Source: Platycnemis pennipes
Lineage: Eukaryota; Arthropoda; Insecta; Odonata; Platycnemididae
Direction of reading: 5' to 3'
Length of the DNA stretch: 64,000 nucleotides
NCBI GenBank assembly: GCA_933228895.1
Contig: OW121854.1
Coordinates: forward strand, 92,866,609-92,930,608
Shown here piece by piece: positions 34,561 through 47,152 of this stretch. The notes beneath the pieces were generated by a model. That model was not told the DNA's origin, did not search any database, and was given only the letters and a program-made list of their open reading frames with translations. Position 1 is the stretch's first letter. Each line of letters begins with the position of its first letter. The translations under genes were made by a program, and so were the position numbers.

Positions 34561-37224
34561 TCCCCAAGGCTGGGGATAATGACATTTGAAATACAAAAAT
34601 TTTGAATATTTTGCTTCGTTATATCACAAAGGAGAGCACTTGAGTATCATGCTCCGCACGTTGCTATTGCATTTTTGTAATTCTCCGTAAAGACAGGTAG
34701 TACGACCGTCAAGATAACATCAACAATGCATAATAAAAATTGAGTCTATCCACAAGAACAAATAGAAAATTTTTATTTCTTATTAGCCTCTACAGTTATG
34801 GTGAACCAGTCCATTTCTCTCAATCATTGATTTTTTGATATCTCTCCATATAATGGGCTAATGGGCCTGTACTTATTTTTTAGCAGTTCTTAAGTATTCC
34901 ATGCTGTTTCCAACGAAAGTCCATGCGCTTCTGTATGGAAACTGGTTTTTTAGTCTGATTTCGCTAGAATATGTTGACATATACGTTAAAATGAACAATT
35001 TTTATTCTTTTAAGTGAACTAAAGGTACGCTTTTATATCCTTATGTATTTAAATGATACCTGGATACTTAAGTAAAACTTTGGGATTATCTTTTATCCCA
35101 GTGATAATTCAGTTAATGGATAAAGGATCGAGAGTCGGAATTAGCAAATGCCTATTCCCAATGATTCAAATAAATTATCATACGAACATAAAATTGTGGA
35201 AAGTATTTCAACAATTTGATCCAATTTTCAGCATTAAATTCTCTTAGTTTTTTATGTTTTATATTATATTTCAGTGCAGTGAATTTTAAAAACATTCTGT
35301 CTAAATGGTATTTACACCTAATGGTATTACATTGCACCATTTAACCAGAACGTCAACCTAAAGAAACACACAACGTATGAGCAAAGCGAAATCGTATGTA
35401 ACGTCATTAGGGTTATGACTACCAGGTCTGCGGGCTGAACACGAGGCAAGATCACTTTGTCCGAGAGGAATTTCTAGAATGTTTCAAACGATTCCATTCA
35501 TCAGATAAAATTCCAACAAAAACCTTCAAATCAACCCTACTATCTCAATCACACATCTCTTATCTGCGAGACACATTTGACGTATAGAATTGATGCAGAA
35601 GATAGCGCTCGATCTTGGGAGAAGAATCGTGTAGCGTTTGTGAAGGCCATTGGTTTTCATTTACATAATGGATTATACAACCAAGTCACGAGATAAGATT
35701 TCTATCCGGAAATGACCAAACAGATATCAGGAGGCTAAGGAAAGGAATGGCGAGGTGATTCGCGTCCGAATCAGTGATGGAATAGCTTAAGAGTGCAGCT
35801 GTCTTGGGTGGAAAATAATAGCACTGGAAACCGGAAGTAGGGGCTATCTATGTTAGTGGTAAATTAACTCCTAGATTTTAATCGTACATAGTATCGAAAA
35901 TATATAATTCCCATGAAAGTCAATGCAAAGGAAAATGAAATATGAATATAATTTCAAAACGGCTTCACAAGTGGTACATGCATAAACATATGAATCAATT
36001 TCACCATACTTTGATAGGATCAATTAAAATTCGGGACCAGATTTTGTATTAGGGTAAGCGTAGGCTACTTTTCCGAAGTAACATTTCGAGGTAGAAATAT
36101 GTACGTATATAGGCGATAAATTGCACCAACCCCATCAAAATTTCATATTTCATATGTGATTACTTCTCCCAAAGCAATGAAAGTTTTTGTGGCAGGCTCA
36201 TTTGTAATATGTGTGAAATAGAATTTAATAGGAATTGGGGGATTAAAGATAAAGCTTTTTTCTCTTATAATGAATACGCTATTATAACATAATACTTTGT
36301 ATCCTTTCCCATGTCAGTGGAATATTAACATACAGCTGTATCAGGTGGAGAAATTATCAGGTAGTATGCTGGAGGGAAAGGGGGTATGGCAAAATCAAAG
36401 TTGGAAGGAAAATAGCGTTGGCGAAGAAGCGTCCCCTCGAAATAATTTAATATAGGATCCTTGTTAAGGTGGCTCCACCGAATTATGAAGTAGATGTCAT
36501 TTTTGTGAAAATTTCAGGACACATCAATTTTTGGCTCTTCTACCGATTGGCATTAAAATAATGAGGTCTTTCCATCATGATATACTTGAAGAAAAAAGAC
36601 GCTGAAAATCAGATATTTTATACGTGGCTATACGGCAGAGCATGGATGGCTCTTGCTGTAAAATTTGCAGATTAGATAAAGAGAAATGTCGTTTTCACGA
36701 AAAACTAATATAAGATGCGCAATTTTATGTAGAATTTAGCATTGTAAAAAAGTGCTCACCTTACCACACTTGTTTAATGGATATTAATAAATCCAAATGG
36801 TAGCAGCGTCATTGTTGCCAAACAATTTTCAAAAATACGAATATTAATAAAATTCTAAACAAAGAGTTGTATTTGCAAGGGAATAGTTTGAAACTAAGTA
36901 AGAAAATATTTAACCCATTTCAGAATAAGTATTAGCGGGAAGGAGCATGTATTCTCACTTTATAAATGAAACGTGGAAACAACGTGTCAATCATGTTCGG
37001 AAGTCAAAATTAGTTAAAAGAGCTTGTAAAAAATAGAATGCAACTGCAACGCGCTTTCTAATAGCATACTCATGCAATTATTGTGCATGTGTTATCACCC
37101 TACAGATGATTTTCCATGTAGGTGTTTTTCTGTGTCGGTATTTATTCATTAAATAACATAGCTCTTTTACGGGATATTGAATCGCGGAGTCACGGGACGT
37201 AAAGAAAAGACTTAACAAAAGTCT
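34561..37224. other. Featureless AT-rich stretch
   Basis: No frame above 64 codons and no repeat end recognised. If the DUSP gene is real, its later exons should lie at lower coordinates than 38238, but no H-C-x-x-G motif was found here by eye. Confidence 0.4.
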
Positions 37225-37560
37225 AATACAGAGAGCGTGGCGCTCTATGGCGCAGAAACCTGGACATAAAGTTGAAAAGATGGAAGTAGACTTGGGGGCT
37301 TCTGAGATGTGGTTATGGAAAAGGCTATAGAAGGCGAGGTGGGAAGATAGGAGGACGAATGAGGTAGTGCTAGATATGGCAGTGGAGGACAGAATGGTGA
37401 TTGAGTAAATTAGGAGAAGGCATAAGGTGTGGATGGAAAAGGAAGTGAAGGGCTGGGTTGCTTTGAAGAACGTAACAGAGTGTAACAGAGAGCTTGTAAG
37501 AACGTAAAAGGGAGTAACACGTTGGGTTTGCGTGGTAGAGGGATGAGGTGAACAGGTAGT
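37225..37560 (+). mobile_element. LINE reverse-transcriptase tail, group B, decayed
   Basis: The plus strand shows A-L-Y-G-A-E-T-W-T at 37240-37266, a hallmark just after the reverse transcriptase core. In shifted frames follow E-M-W-L-W-K-R-L, W-E-D-R-R-T-N-E-V-V-L and I-R-R-R-H-K-V-W-M-E. Several stops break it. Confidence 0.7.
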
Positions 37561-37786
37561 TCGGATGAAATTATGGCAGGTTGATGATATGCCAGGCTGA
37601 AAAACGACATTATACGAAATAAAGGGATATGGGGTAAGAGTTTAATGTCCATCGAAACCAACACTGACTTATTAGCTATGGTCTAAACAACCGGCGCGAA
37701 GTAAATTCCAGGAAGTAATATTAAGCCATCAAAAATAAAAACAATTAATTTATAATAGTAAATACTATTGCGGCGTAATGTGAAAT

Positions 37787-38030
37787 ATTACTTTACCGAA
37801 CGCAATGTTTTCACGCTGTCAGGTGTTATCGGTCATCGAAACAACCAAAAACGTACAATATTTTATATCCAGTGGTGAAAATTCGTGTTCAGATGTGAAA
37901 CAATGTTGTGTCATAATTTAACCCCTAGACAATACATGAGCTTAAGATAAAAATGGTTTTAATTCATAAATTATTAAATAAAATGAGTAAACCAAATTAT
38001 CAAAACTTTCGCAGTTCATATTTGTGAAGT
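37787..38030 (+). repeat. Direct repeat copy 1 (about 244 bp), low-coordinate side of the DUSP exon
   Basis: It starts ATTACTTTACCGAACGCAAT and contains TTTTCACGCTGTCAG, GGTCATCGAAACAACC and TTGTGTCATAATTTA. The same string of blocks recurs in the same order and orientation at 38543-38789. The copies differ by scattered substitutions and small indels. Confidence 0.85.
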
Positions 38031-38237
38031 GTAGTAGAGACTGAAGCCAGATCCCATCCCTTCCACTCCCGTCCTTATACCTTTCCTCCTGGTATATTAG
38101 TGCGGAAACAGACTTGAAAACACCCCATGCTGTTCTGTGAAATCTAAATTACGTGTCCCCGGACATTTCCTTCGGTGAACGGTTAAGCTCCATTCAGTTC
38201 TTAATATTCTGGCTCATTCAAAAGAGTCGGTCCTTAC

Positions 38238-38514
38238 CAGGGTTCGTCCGCCCTTCGCCCGGACGGCATCCACCTTGTCGGCCACATCGTCAAAGAGCGA
38301 CTCTATGCAGTCCCCCGGTGAATCCCTGAGGGCCAGCCGGACGCTGTCCTCCACGGGAGGACCCAGCGGGAGGGGGGGAAGCTCTGCTGCGGCGGTCACC
38401 ACGCACGTGACCCCAAGGGCCGCCAAAAGGCCGGCCTCGACCCCCCTCGCCTCTCCCAGCAGCAAGCAAGAACTGACCTCGGAAACACCCCTGGCAGCGG
38501 CGGGTTGGAAAGAT
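38238..38514 (-). CDS. Internal exon of a dual-specificity phosphatase (DUSP14/18/21-like), N-terminal half of the catalytic domain
   Basis: Read on the minus strand, this exon encodes about 92 residues that match the first half of a small atypical dual-specificity phosphatase. In order they contain a V-S-S-C-L-L-L-G strand, a leucine-rich helix ending in L-G-V-T-C-V-V, an A-E-L-P turn, a R-D-S-P loop carrying the presumed general-acid Asp, and F-D-D-V-A-D-K-V before G-G-R-T-L. The family removes phosphate from Tyr and Ser/Thr of signalling proteins. The exon has a consensus donor (CTG|GTAAGG) after a complete codon (phase 0). The acceptor is either ATTAG|A after a pyrimidine-rich stretch (used for these coordinates) or CCAG|G 24 bases further in; both give the same phase. 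The catalytic H-C-x-x-G-x-x-R signature would begin the next exon, which I could not find at lower coordinates. GC content is far above the flanks. The family call rests on remembered motifs. A retroposed or dead copy is possible, but the clean splice signals argue for a real exon. Confidence 0.75.
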
Positions 38515-38542
38515 CTAATGAGGTGGAAAAGAGACATCAAGC

Positions 38543-38789
38543 ATTACTTTACCGAAGGCAATATTTTCACGCTGTCAGTTCTATTCGGTCATCGAAACAA
38601 CCTGAAACATCGTAAAAACAATATTCGCAGTTCGCAAAAAGTCGCACTTAGATGTGAAACAATTTTGTGTCATAATTTATCCCTTAGACAATACATTAGC
38701 TTAAGATTAAAATGGTTTTTATCAAAAAATTGTTTTATAAAAAGAGTAAATCAAATTAGCAAAACTTTTGCTGTTCATATTCGTGAATA
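38543..38789 (+). repeat. Direct repeat copy 2 (about 247 bp), high-coordinate side of the DUSP exon
   Basis: This copy abuts the splice-acceptor side of the DUSP exon; only about 28 bp separate them. It belongs to the pair described at 37787-38030, so both introns next to the exon carry the repeat in the same direction. Confidence 0.85.
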
Positions 38790-41700
38790 AGTGTACTTTT
38801 GGGACTAACCCGCGTCTAGATTTAACATGACAACGTATCTTCTCCTTGTAAGGAGACCTCCTCAGGGCTAATGAGTTATGCCTTGAAGCGAATCAGAATT
38901 TATACCCTTGGGGTGGGAGAAAACATATTAAACGAGGTTATTTATTCCAGAAAGTACTGGTAGCCATCTATTGCCTATTTTTTGGCCTTGGTCACTATTG
39001 AAGCGGCGGTTGTGTTTCCGCAATTTAATATTTGAAGTAAACATTTAACTCACTCGTGGAAAACATTTAAAATATACTGAAATATGTTAAAATTTTCAAA
39101 CGTCTTGGTAAAAATTTTTAACATAATTTAGGCTTAAAAAAAATACTAAGCAAAGAGTTACTATTTTCAAGATTCAGCCGTGAGCTTTCAGGGAGGGTAA
39201 ATGTAAATTCTATAAGAGATATGGGTTAAGCGTATCTGCATTATACTAATGGAATGGAATCGATTCAATTTAAAATTTACGGACATTTGGGTAGGATAAC
39301 GTCCAGTGGAATATCGGAATAAATATGTCAATAAAAATTTTATTGCAATGTAGATACTAATCACTTTTTTACCCATACCTGGTGCATGCAAATCAGGAAC
39401 TCTCTCCCTAATTAAGCTGTTTTGGACCAATTTTGCATATATGCTGTAAATATATGGTGATGATTCATCCCTTGCCATAAACCCTCGAGGTGAATGGTAT
39501 GGTACTTACAGTAGATATATGTGCAGACTACCCGATTACTATAAATAATCGTGGAAAGGCATAAAAAAACTCTTTTCCCAATTTGAGTACAGTTAATAAC
39601 CTCATATCATTATATTCTTCCGTTTTTCCATTTATACGCCAGTGATTTTTCAAATAACACTTTACTCTTTTGGGTCTGATGCGCTAAAATGCTAGAAATC
39701 AGTCTTCTAATGCTGGAAATTGTAAAGGTTACTCATTTCCTTCGTTCGTATTATATTTATTGTACGAAATTTAAACGACCATTGTTTTGTGCCGTTACTG
39801 CCTTATCATTTCCTTCCTCCAGCTACTAGAAATAGTTGAGTTTCTGTGAGTCTTGCGTTACAATCGAGTATCAATGTTGGCGGTTTACTTCCAAATCGAT
39901 CTATTATGACAAAAACATCAGTTTATATTTCTGCTCCACTCTCCCCCACTCCAATTTATGCATCATTCTCCAACATTATTTAATGAAATCAGAGTATATA
40001 CTTATGATATTAGAATATCCCATATTATTACGATATCTGATATATGCGTATTATATCAGAATACCCCATGTAAGTTAATTCACGCTATTCCGTACACATT
40101 TGACGCACGTACTTTTGGAACGCAGGAAAAACTTTGAGATTATTTGGCCAGTCAATCAGAGAACGGACGGAATTTTTATTCCGAAACTTCACGCTGAGTT
40201 GACAGGTTTTCATGCTCCCATTCACCGACGGTCAGTTATCTCCAATCTCTCCCTTTATCCAGACTGCTGCCCATGTCACCGAGGTCCTGTCATCTTTCCT
40301 TATGGCCTTCTTTTTTTTCGGCCGATTCCCGATTGGTTCGGGGTGTCACGATGACGTGTGTGGATTGGACGGAGGGAATCGGCAATGTTATGTCTGGCCG
40401 GGGAGGAAAGTTGGTGCGCACGGAAGGGTGAGAGTCGCAAGGGGACAGGAAAAAGGAGTGAAGAGATATTGAGAAATATAATTAGAGACGTAAAGGGAAG
40501 TAAATCAATTCAACGTGAGGAATGAATGGAGGGGCTATTTCGAACAACTTGAAGGGGGGCAGGGGATATCATCAATTAACTGGAAAGAGTGATTGAGGGG
40601 AAAATGCTTACGAATGTTTAGAGATGTTTTCCGACCTACTTCCGAGAAAAATAGCTTCAAGAAGAGTTCAAACATGCAGTGATTTAAGGGTTCAACGGCG
40701 GAGCGGTTCAGCAAAGGGGCTGGCTACTTTCCGTTTCGAATTCAAATCGTTAAAATATTGGGGAATGATTTATAAATTGGAGCGGGGTAAAGTAGAGAAA
40801 GAATTTAAACAGATTTTTTTGTGTGAACCTTTCTCGGGAAAACCAGCTGTTGAGTGCATTTTTAGTGCCAAGGATTTTTTTGTCATAATGCATTGATTTG
40901 AAAGTATACCACCAACATTGGAATTTTTCTACAGAACACTGTTTTTCCTACGCATATTTTTTTAGATTATAAATGAACGTTTATGCTGGGAATTAAAGGA
41001 ATTTTGTTCGTCAAAATACGTCGTAAGCACTCCACAACTAATATATAACAAAAATGTAAAAATGTATTTGAATTACAAAAGTGCAAATTACAAAGAAGAA
41101 AAAACTTCGAATTTTAAATTTGAATCATATAATCATTAGATTTCTAACATTTAAGTGATGATTTTTTGCAAATTTGAACATTTTGTCTGGATGAGAATTG
41201 TAACTGTGGCTCTCTATTCTTTTTTGCTCCTCTCCATATTTTAAACAATCATAGTTAAATGTCAATTTAATTCTTTTCAATGGATGAAAACTATTGCAAC
41301 TTTTGCTGTTAATGTCCATGTCACACATGAACTGATACTGCTGACTTGAGGGTGCATTAATAACGCATCATTTAAGATAAGAGCTTGTTTTCACGGTCAG
41401 CTCTTCGTGATATACAACCTCATCCTGTATTATTGTATGGAAATCCTCCAGCAAAATAAAAAAAAAACACCAAGCACAATTTTGTAATGGCTTCGCGAGT
41501 AACTAAGGTTTTTTGTGATAATTCATTAATCCAACCACAAGAATAACCCATGAGCTGAAATACCTACCATGAATTGGCTTACGACTATTTACAATAGTAA
41601 TAGAAAATAGTTACACAAGTAATAGCGACCCCTAGCGAATAGCGTAACTAGTTGTTACCCTAATGTTTGCTTTGTTGATTCCACTCATGTGTTTCTTAAA

Positions 41701-43309
41701 TATTTAATTGTATTGGTATCTACATTACATGTATACCTCAGCGGCGCTGTATATTTCTTGGATAAGATATTAATTTTGTGCCGGCCCAATTCTTTAAAAA
41801 CATTCTGTGATAGGTATGGCTTTCAGTCAGAGTGTCAGTTAATAGTGAGATCCCAATTGGCTTTCATTGAAACTAGCATAGTGAATATGGTAGATTTCAA
41901 ATTCATCCAAGACTCGATATTCATTATATTCTTATGATTTTAGCTTAAATGCAAACGAATATAGCACGAAAAGGTATAATCTACTTTGAAGCATTCTTGA
42001 AAATGTAATGGTAATTGCGGTTATTTTGTGAAATTAGAGCAAAATCTTACTTGGGTTAAAATTTAACAAAATATTTAGCCATTTCCAAAAATTTTAAACA
42101 AAAAATCATAGTTCAACTTGAGTTCGTCAGGTTGGTGAGGGTAAAATTTCAGAGTAAGGCCAGCGGCGTTTGAAATTCACGCATAGGGATAAGGTGTCAT
42201 ATCCTTTTACGGTTTCACCTGTGCTTTCACAGAAGGATCGGGTACTATGAAAATTACTCAGTTTGAGTTTAATCAGACATTAATAGATTCGTACCCAGGT
42301 CCACTGCTTACTATTCGACGCTCTTATCTATTGGTCTCCCAAGACCTCTTCTGCAAGACACACGTGTATGTTCAATGATAGTTCTTACTCCTAATGCCTG
42401 GAAAAAATTGAGTGGTTTGCAAAGTGAAATGCTGAGTTCTCCCGCCTTTGACGAAAGAGGTGTACCGAAATCTGGAAGTATTTTCGCTGAGGACGTATGC
42501 GTTCAATTGCAGTTCATCACCGCCGTTAATAATGACAAGTTTCGAGTAAGAAACATCACCTTGAGAACATCAAGGGATAGATGAGAGAAATTCCATGCGA
42601 AGTTAGTGACGAAAGTATGAGCCTGAAAGCATATTTCCTGAGGAGAAAACCTTAAGTCGAAGTAATCAGTGACCAAATCTAATTAATATTCAACGGTAAT
42701 CCCATAAAAATATTCCGCTTAGACAGGAATTTTGATAATCAATGCGTAGGAGATAAGTAATAAGTGGAGACGCAGTCATTTCACCAACTCAAAGCCTGTT
42801 TGGATGATGAAAAACGCGCTGAGGTTGAAAAATGTATTCATTTAATATTACGAAGGAATTTACTGCTTGAGGAATGCAGTGGCGCAAAGGAAAAAGGGAG
42901 GGGTTGTTATCTAATTTCCAACGCTGGAGAAAGAGGATCAAGTGGGACAATAATTAACGAGTCAAGTGGCGTGAAGAGAAACATCCACTGGGTGCCGACT
43001 AAGCTGATTGGAATGCGACGAGATTTTTGGCGCCAGAGGATGAAAAAATATAAAAGCGCGCCATATGGAAACGATTTCAAATAGGACATCAGGTCCGCCC
43101 ATTTTTAACCGAGGAATGTACATGGGTATCCTCACGACAGCTTACCGAAGACGCTTCCGTCATAAAGCACGCGACTAATTGAGGGTCGTGACAAGTTTCT
43201 GCGGGTTTAAGGGACCTAATTATGCAGCTGGAATGTGGAGGAACAGATTTTAAAGGCCCAAGAGGTTAGTTAAGCAATTTGAAGCAACAGTTCCAGGTTA
43301 GCCCTTAAC
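38790..43309. other. Mostly AT-rich; inside the proposed DUSP intron
   Basis: A GC-richer patch at 40290-40470 carries overlapping frames without motifs, and the 106-codon plus frame at 42764-43084 is Glu/Lys/Arg-rich with no recognised domain. Confidence 0.4.
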
Positions 43310-43400
43310 TACATCTACATCTACATAATACCCTGCAAGACACCACAAGGGTGTGTGGCAGGGGTCATCAAACTATATGTAAAACTGTGTCTTAGCTGCA
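43310..43400 (+). repeat. Dispersed repeat with (CTACAT)n start
   Basis: CTACATCTACATCTACATAA is followed by TACCCTGCAAGACACCACAA and GGGTGTGTGGCAGGGG, a block I recall as a very common interspersed repeat of insects (a retroelement end). Its true limits are not clear here. Confidence 0.5.
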
Positions 43401-44234
43401 GTACTTCCAGTTTTATGTACTAATGATTAGTACGACACACTTACCGCTCCTCAACAGCTGAATAACTACCGAGAATCGACCTGTTAATGAAGTAATGTAA
43501 TAAAAGCAGCTTAGTAACTCGATTGAGGTAATTTCTATTGGTGAGCACTTGATTTTCATTTAAATTCACCTCATCATTAGGGTTAACCATGTTGGGTGAA
43601 AATGAAACATTTAAGAAACGGAAAAAACTTTTACGAATTTATTTGCGAAAATTTTCGTATGATAATAATAGTGTTAATGACGATTTTGGATTCACAAGTC
43701 ATGACGCCCGGTTTGTGTGTGTCTAATACTTATTGTGTTACGTAAGTGTTTTTGTGGGGAAAAATATGTGCAACAACGGAATGCCACGAAGCTAAAGAAG
43801 AGAGGATTTTAATGATATCACTTACTCGTGATGGAGAAGAATTTTTAAATAGGTTCCAGAAGGAAGAATTAAAATCTAAATATTCTCTATTCACCACTTA
43901 ACCACGTATTTCAATTAATTTTACTTGCATATTCTCTCAATTTGTAGATATGCAGTAAGACAATTAGAGTTTTTTTTTCATACATATTCTTATTATATGG
44001 AATTCATTTTAATGAGGTGGTCGACGTACCCTATTTTTTTCCTGTCGGCACGATATATAAGTGGTTAAAATATTAGTAACAATCATTGTGATAAAACATA
44101 AGACCACCATTACAACTGGAAGAACATGCGTACGATTTAATATTTTCAATTGACCTCAGTTCCAATGTTACATAGGCATTAGATATCTTTATTACAGTAT
44201 TCCTTTCCTTTTAGACTGTACCTACTATTAAATT

Positions 44235-44325
44235 GGGTACATCGCAGTGGGCAGACAGGTAACGCTTCGCGATGCAACCTAGAGGTCGTGGGTTCGAACC
44301 CCCCCTCCGGAGCATACATTCTCAT
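44235..44325 (+). repeat. tRNA-like SINE head
   Basis: B box GGGTTCGAACCCC at 44290-44302, with GTGGGCAGACAGGTAACGC upstream in the A-box position. The T-arm stem is imperfect. Confidence 0.5.
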
Positions 44326-45489
44326 GATATCTTACGCTATTGATTACATGATAGTGCGATATAGCATTGGCAGTCGTACCAATATTAACTATAAACATTT
44401 TACTACCATAAGTATAAATATTTGAAGAAAAGCGGTGTTCACGTCATAAACGTAAAGGAGTTATAGAAAATCTAGACTATATTCTAGATGATCCTAAAGG
44501 TCTCAATACATTATGGTTCTTCTTGAAAGAAACAGCTATTCATAATTTAATGAGCCTTACGAGGGGTGTGAATTACATTTTTGCCTTATGATTAAGCATA
44601 ATGAGCTTTGATCGTGCGTTATAACCTTAGCACTTTAAGTAATTAAAATCTACGTCTACTTGATCTTGTTAAAGTTGGCTGGGACTCTATTCCGCAGTTG
44701 GTTTCCATGAATCACAAATCCACGCCTTCATAAATAATTAATGCGTACAAGAGTTATTTGCAAATGGAATAAATTGATCATGAGTAGTGCATAATGACCC
44801 AAGACGTCGATGTACCTTCAAATTTAACATCTACCTACCGACTCGTAGACGTCACGGACGACGAAAACTCACTTCCAGATCTCTCACTTCAATGAGGACC
44901 TTTCGCCGACCACGCGGCAATAGCGTGGGGAAAGTCTCCGACCGACTCTTTCGAATTAAGAGCCGCGAAATGTACCGGCACGACTGTTATGCAAGAGGTG
45001 AAAGAGAGAGAGAAAGAATGCGTGTGTTACGCGGTGGAACATGGGGCAGCAGAAAATTGGGATCTTATTCGCCGCGCTAAAGCGAAATCCGAAAACTGTT
45101 TCGACTTCAGCGCCATAAACTAATTCCACTCCACAAAAAATCAATGGCAACACTAACGCGTGGCTTCACTTCCGGCTCAGGAGGTCTTGCGTTTTAAAGA
45201 ATTCCCACGCAATGTGAAATTAGCACGCTCAATATTATTGTGAAGGATTGAACATGAACACGAATTTGCAAATGAAACAAGGAGCGGCAACTGTATTAAT
45301 AAATAACAATTTAGTTCATAAAATAAAGTTTCCTGATTATTATTGTGGGTTTCCAACGGGAGAGGGTTGGTTTTGTAGACGTAGTCACCCTCTATGAAGG
45401 AAAGGAACACTTGGTTTTTCCACAAATATGTAAAAAACCAAAGTAAGCAGTAAATACTCCTCTTTGGAAAAAACTGTATTGCTGTTCTG

Positions 45490-45565
45490 ATATCCAATAA
45501 GTTGTAAATTGCAGAACTAACAACCCAGAGGTTTTGGGTTCGTATCCCGTCACGGGATCCGATCC
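45490..45565 (+). repeat. tRNA-like SINE head
   Basis: B box GGGTTCGTATCCC at 45536-45548, then CGTCACGGGATCCGATCC. The tail runs directly into the hairpin at 45566. Confidence 0.45.
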
Positions 45566-45661
45566 TTTTTTTCTAACATTATTATGAGTATAATCGAATT
45601 CTAATACGAGTAAAACACTCGCATTGGAATTAGATTTCACTCATAATTAAGTTAGAAAAAA
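45566..45661. repeat. Imperfect hairpin, arms about 45 bp
   Basis: TTTTTTCTAAC...TTATGAGT...GAATTCTAATACGAGT pairs with ACTCGCATTGGAATTAGA...ACTCATAA...GTTAGAAAAAA around a 5-base loop. It may be a small foldback element that inserted at a SINE tail. Confidence 0.7.
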
Positions 45662-46465
45662 GGAAGTATTAAATTTTAGAATCGACAGCTCCTTAAAATC
45701 TAATCCTGCTACGATATATATTATTTATTTTCATTGTTAATACTCATCTACCGTGTGACGGATGCTACCACCCACTTGTTTTGCATTGCATTTTCCGAAT
45801 GCCATTCTTCATACCTTCAAGGAAAGCTATCAGTATCCTATTTTTCCTAATTGATTGTTCCATCCATTCATTCTGCCTCCTAATTTACACCAAGTTTTAC
45901 TTATCATTCTAATTAATTTATAATAGTAACCAGTCAAGGTTTCTACCTGTATCTTAAACCCGTAGTTCCACAGTAGGAATATGCATTTGAAAATAATCGG
46001 GACATGACATAACGGCCACACTGCCTGAAATAACGTCATTTTATCTTGAATCAATACCACGCAGCGCAAGCAAAAACAATGCGACTTATTTTTTGCATAT
46101 TTCAGAAGCGGTTCCAAGTGGAAACAACAACGAACCACCTCAATATCAGAGAAAGAACCGGGGTGAGAGAAAGAATACTGTGCTTATCGCAAGGTTTCCA
46201 ATAATGACAGTAGGAAACCGGCCTTGCGAAAAGCTTTTAGCCTTGATTTCACCCACCGGAAACCCTTCTTGACGAAAATAGGCTATTATCAGCATGGCAT
46301 ACGGAGCCGATAGTTAAATGTTCATACGACTTGGTTATTTTCGGCACAAACATTTAGTAATCTCGTCTAATTTCAACACTTGTGTCGTTAATATATCTCT
46401 TCAACCGGTAGGAGGATAAAGAAAACATTGAAGTGGAAAGTTACCGAGTAACTTATGATAAATGC

Positions 46466-46499
46466 AAATGTTCACTACCTAATTAGGTAGTGAACATTT
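46466..46499. repeat. 34-bp perfect palindrome
   Basis: AAATGTTCACTACCTAA is followed directly by its exact reverse complement, with no spacer. The right half continues as a direct echo (AGGTAGTGAA) at about 46500-46510. Confidence 0.9.
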
Positions 46500-47152
46500 A
46501 GGTAGTGAATAGTCGGTAGTAGGTCGTAGTTTATGTCTAGTGACATTAAAATGGTTGGAAACACTAAAGCGATTGTTGATGGTCAAGTCGTTCATTCGGC
46601 AATAGGAAAGCTTTCGCAGCTAATTAAATCTTGTTTACAATATTATCTCAATAGGTCGTTTCATGGTTATGTTTCCTTTCCAACTTTATATTTCAAGTAA
46701 TATTTGCTCCATTTGACTAATTCAAGTCACAATCTTGAGATGCGAACCAGCTCGCGAAAATTCACCGCCACACACTGGCCATTTACCCACACGAAAGAAT
46801 AATAGTGCAGAGCTGACAAGAACAACAAATTCCACGTCATCGCGGAGAGGAAATGCGCGAACTTGAAATTCCTCCACTCTGTTTATCCCGCGGGGAAATA
46901 GTTATCCTTCGCGGAATGCGATAAATAAACACAAAAAAGTACCGCTGCCGAAGCTCGATGACACAACCAACACGGCCTTCCTTCAACACTAGCGCATCTG
47001 AAATCCGCTCGCGTAAGCTAAACGGAGGTCGCTCACGAAGCGGGGAGGGACACTCGTGGTCAGCTGTTCCTCCCCTACCCGGCTAGCCCTCGGGAACTCA
47101 CGGAACGAAAATAAAAGTGAGCAGGGGGAGAGGAGAGACACGTCTCACTAAC

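Larger units (their letters stand above)
43401..47060. other. AT-rich, with a CpG-bearing patch at 44780-45180
   Basis: The patch has several CpGs and an ETS-like CACTTCCGGCT at its end (about 45166-45176), so a minor promoter is conceivable. Apart from the listed repeats nothing else was recognised. Confidence 0.35.

Noticed and set aside
37787..38789. LTR retrotransposon bounded by the two direct repeats
   Set aside because: The repeats have no TG...CA ends, no primer-binding or polypurine site, and the DNA between them is a cellular exon.
38275..38790. 171-codon plus-strand frame over the phosphatase exon
   Set aside because: Antisense shadow of the recognisable minus-strand phosphatase exon, running on into the adjacent direct repeat.
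42764..43084. 106-codon plus-strand frame rich in Glu, Lys and Arg
   Set aside because: Somewhat protein-like, but no motif, no homologue I recognise and no clear splice sites; left unannotated as a gene.
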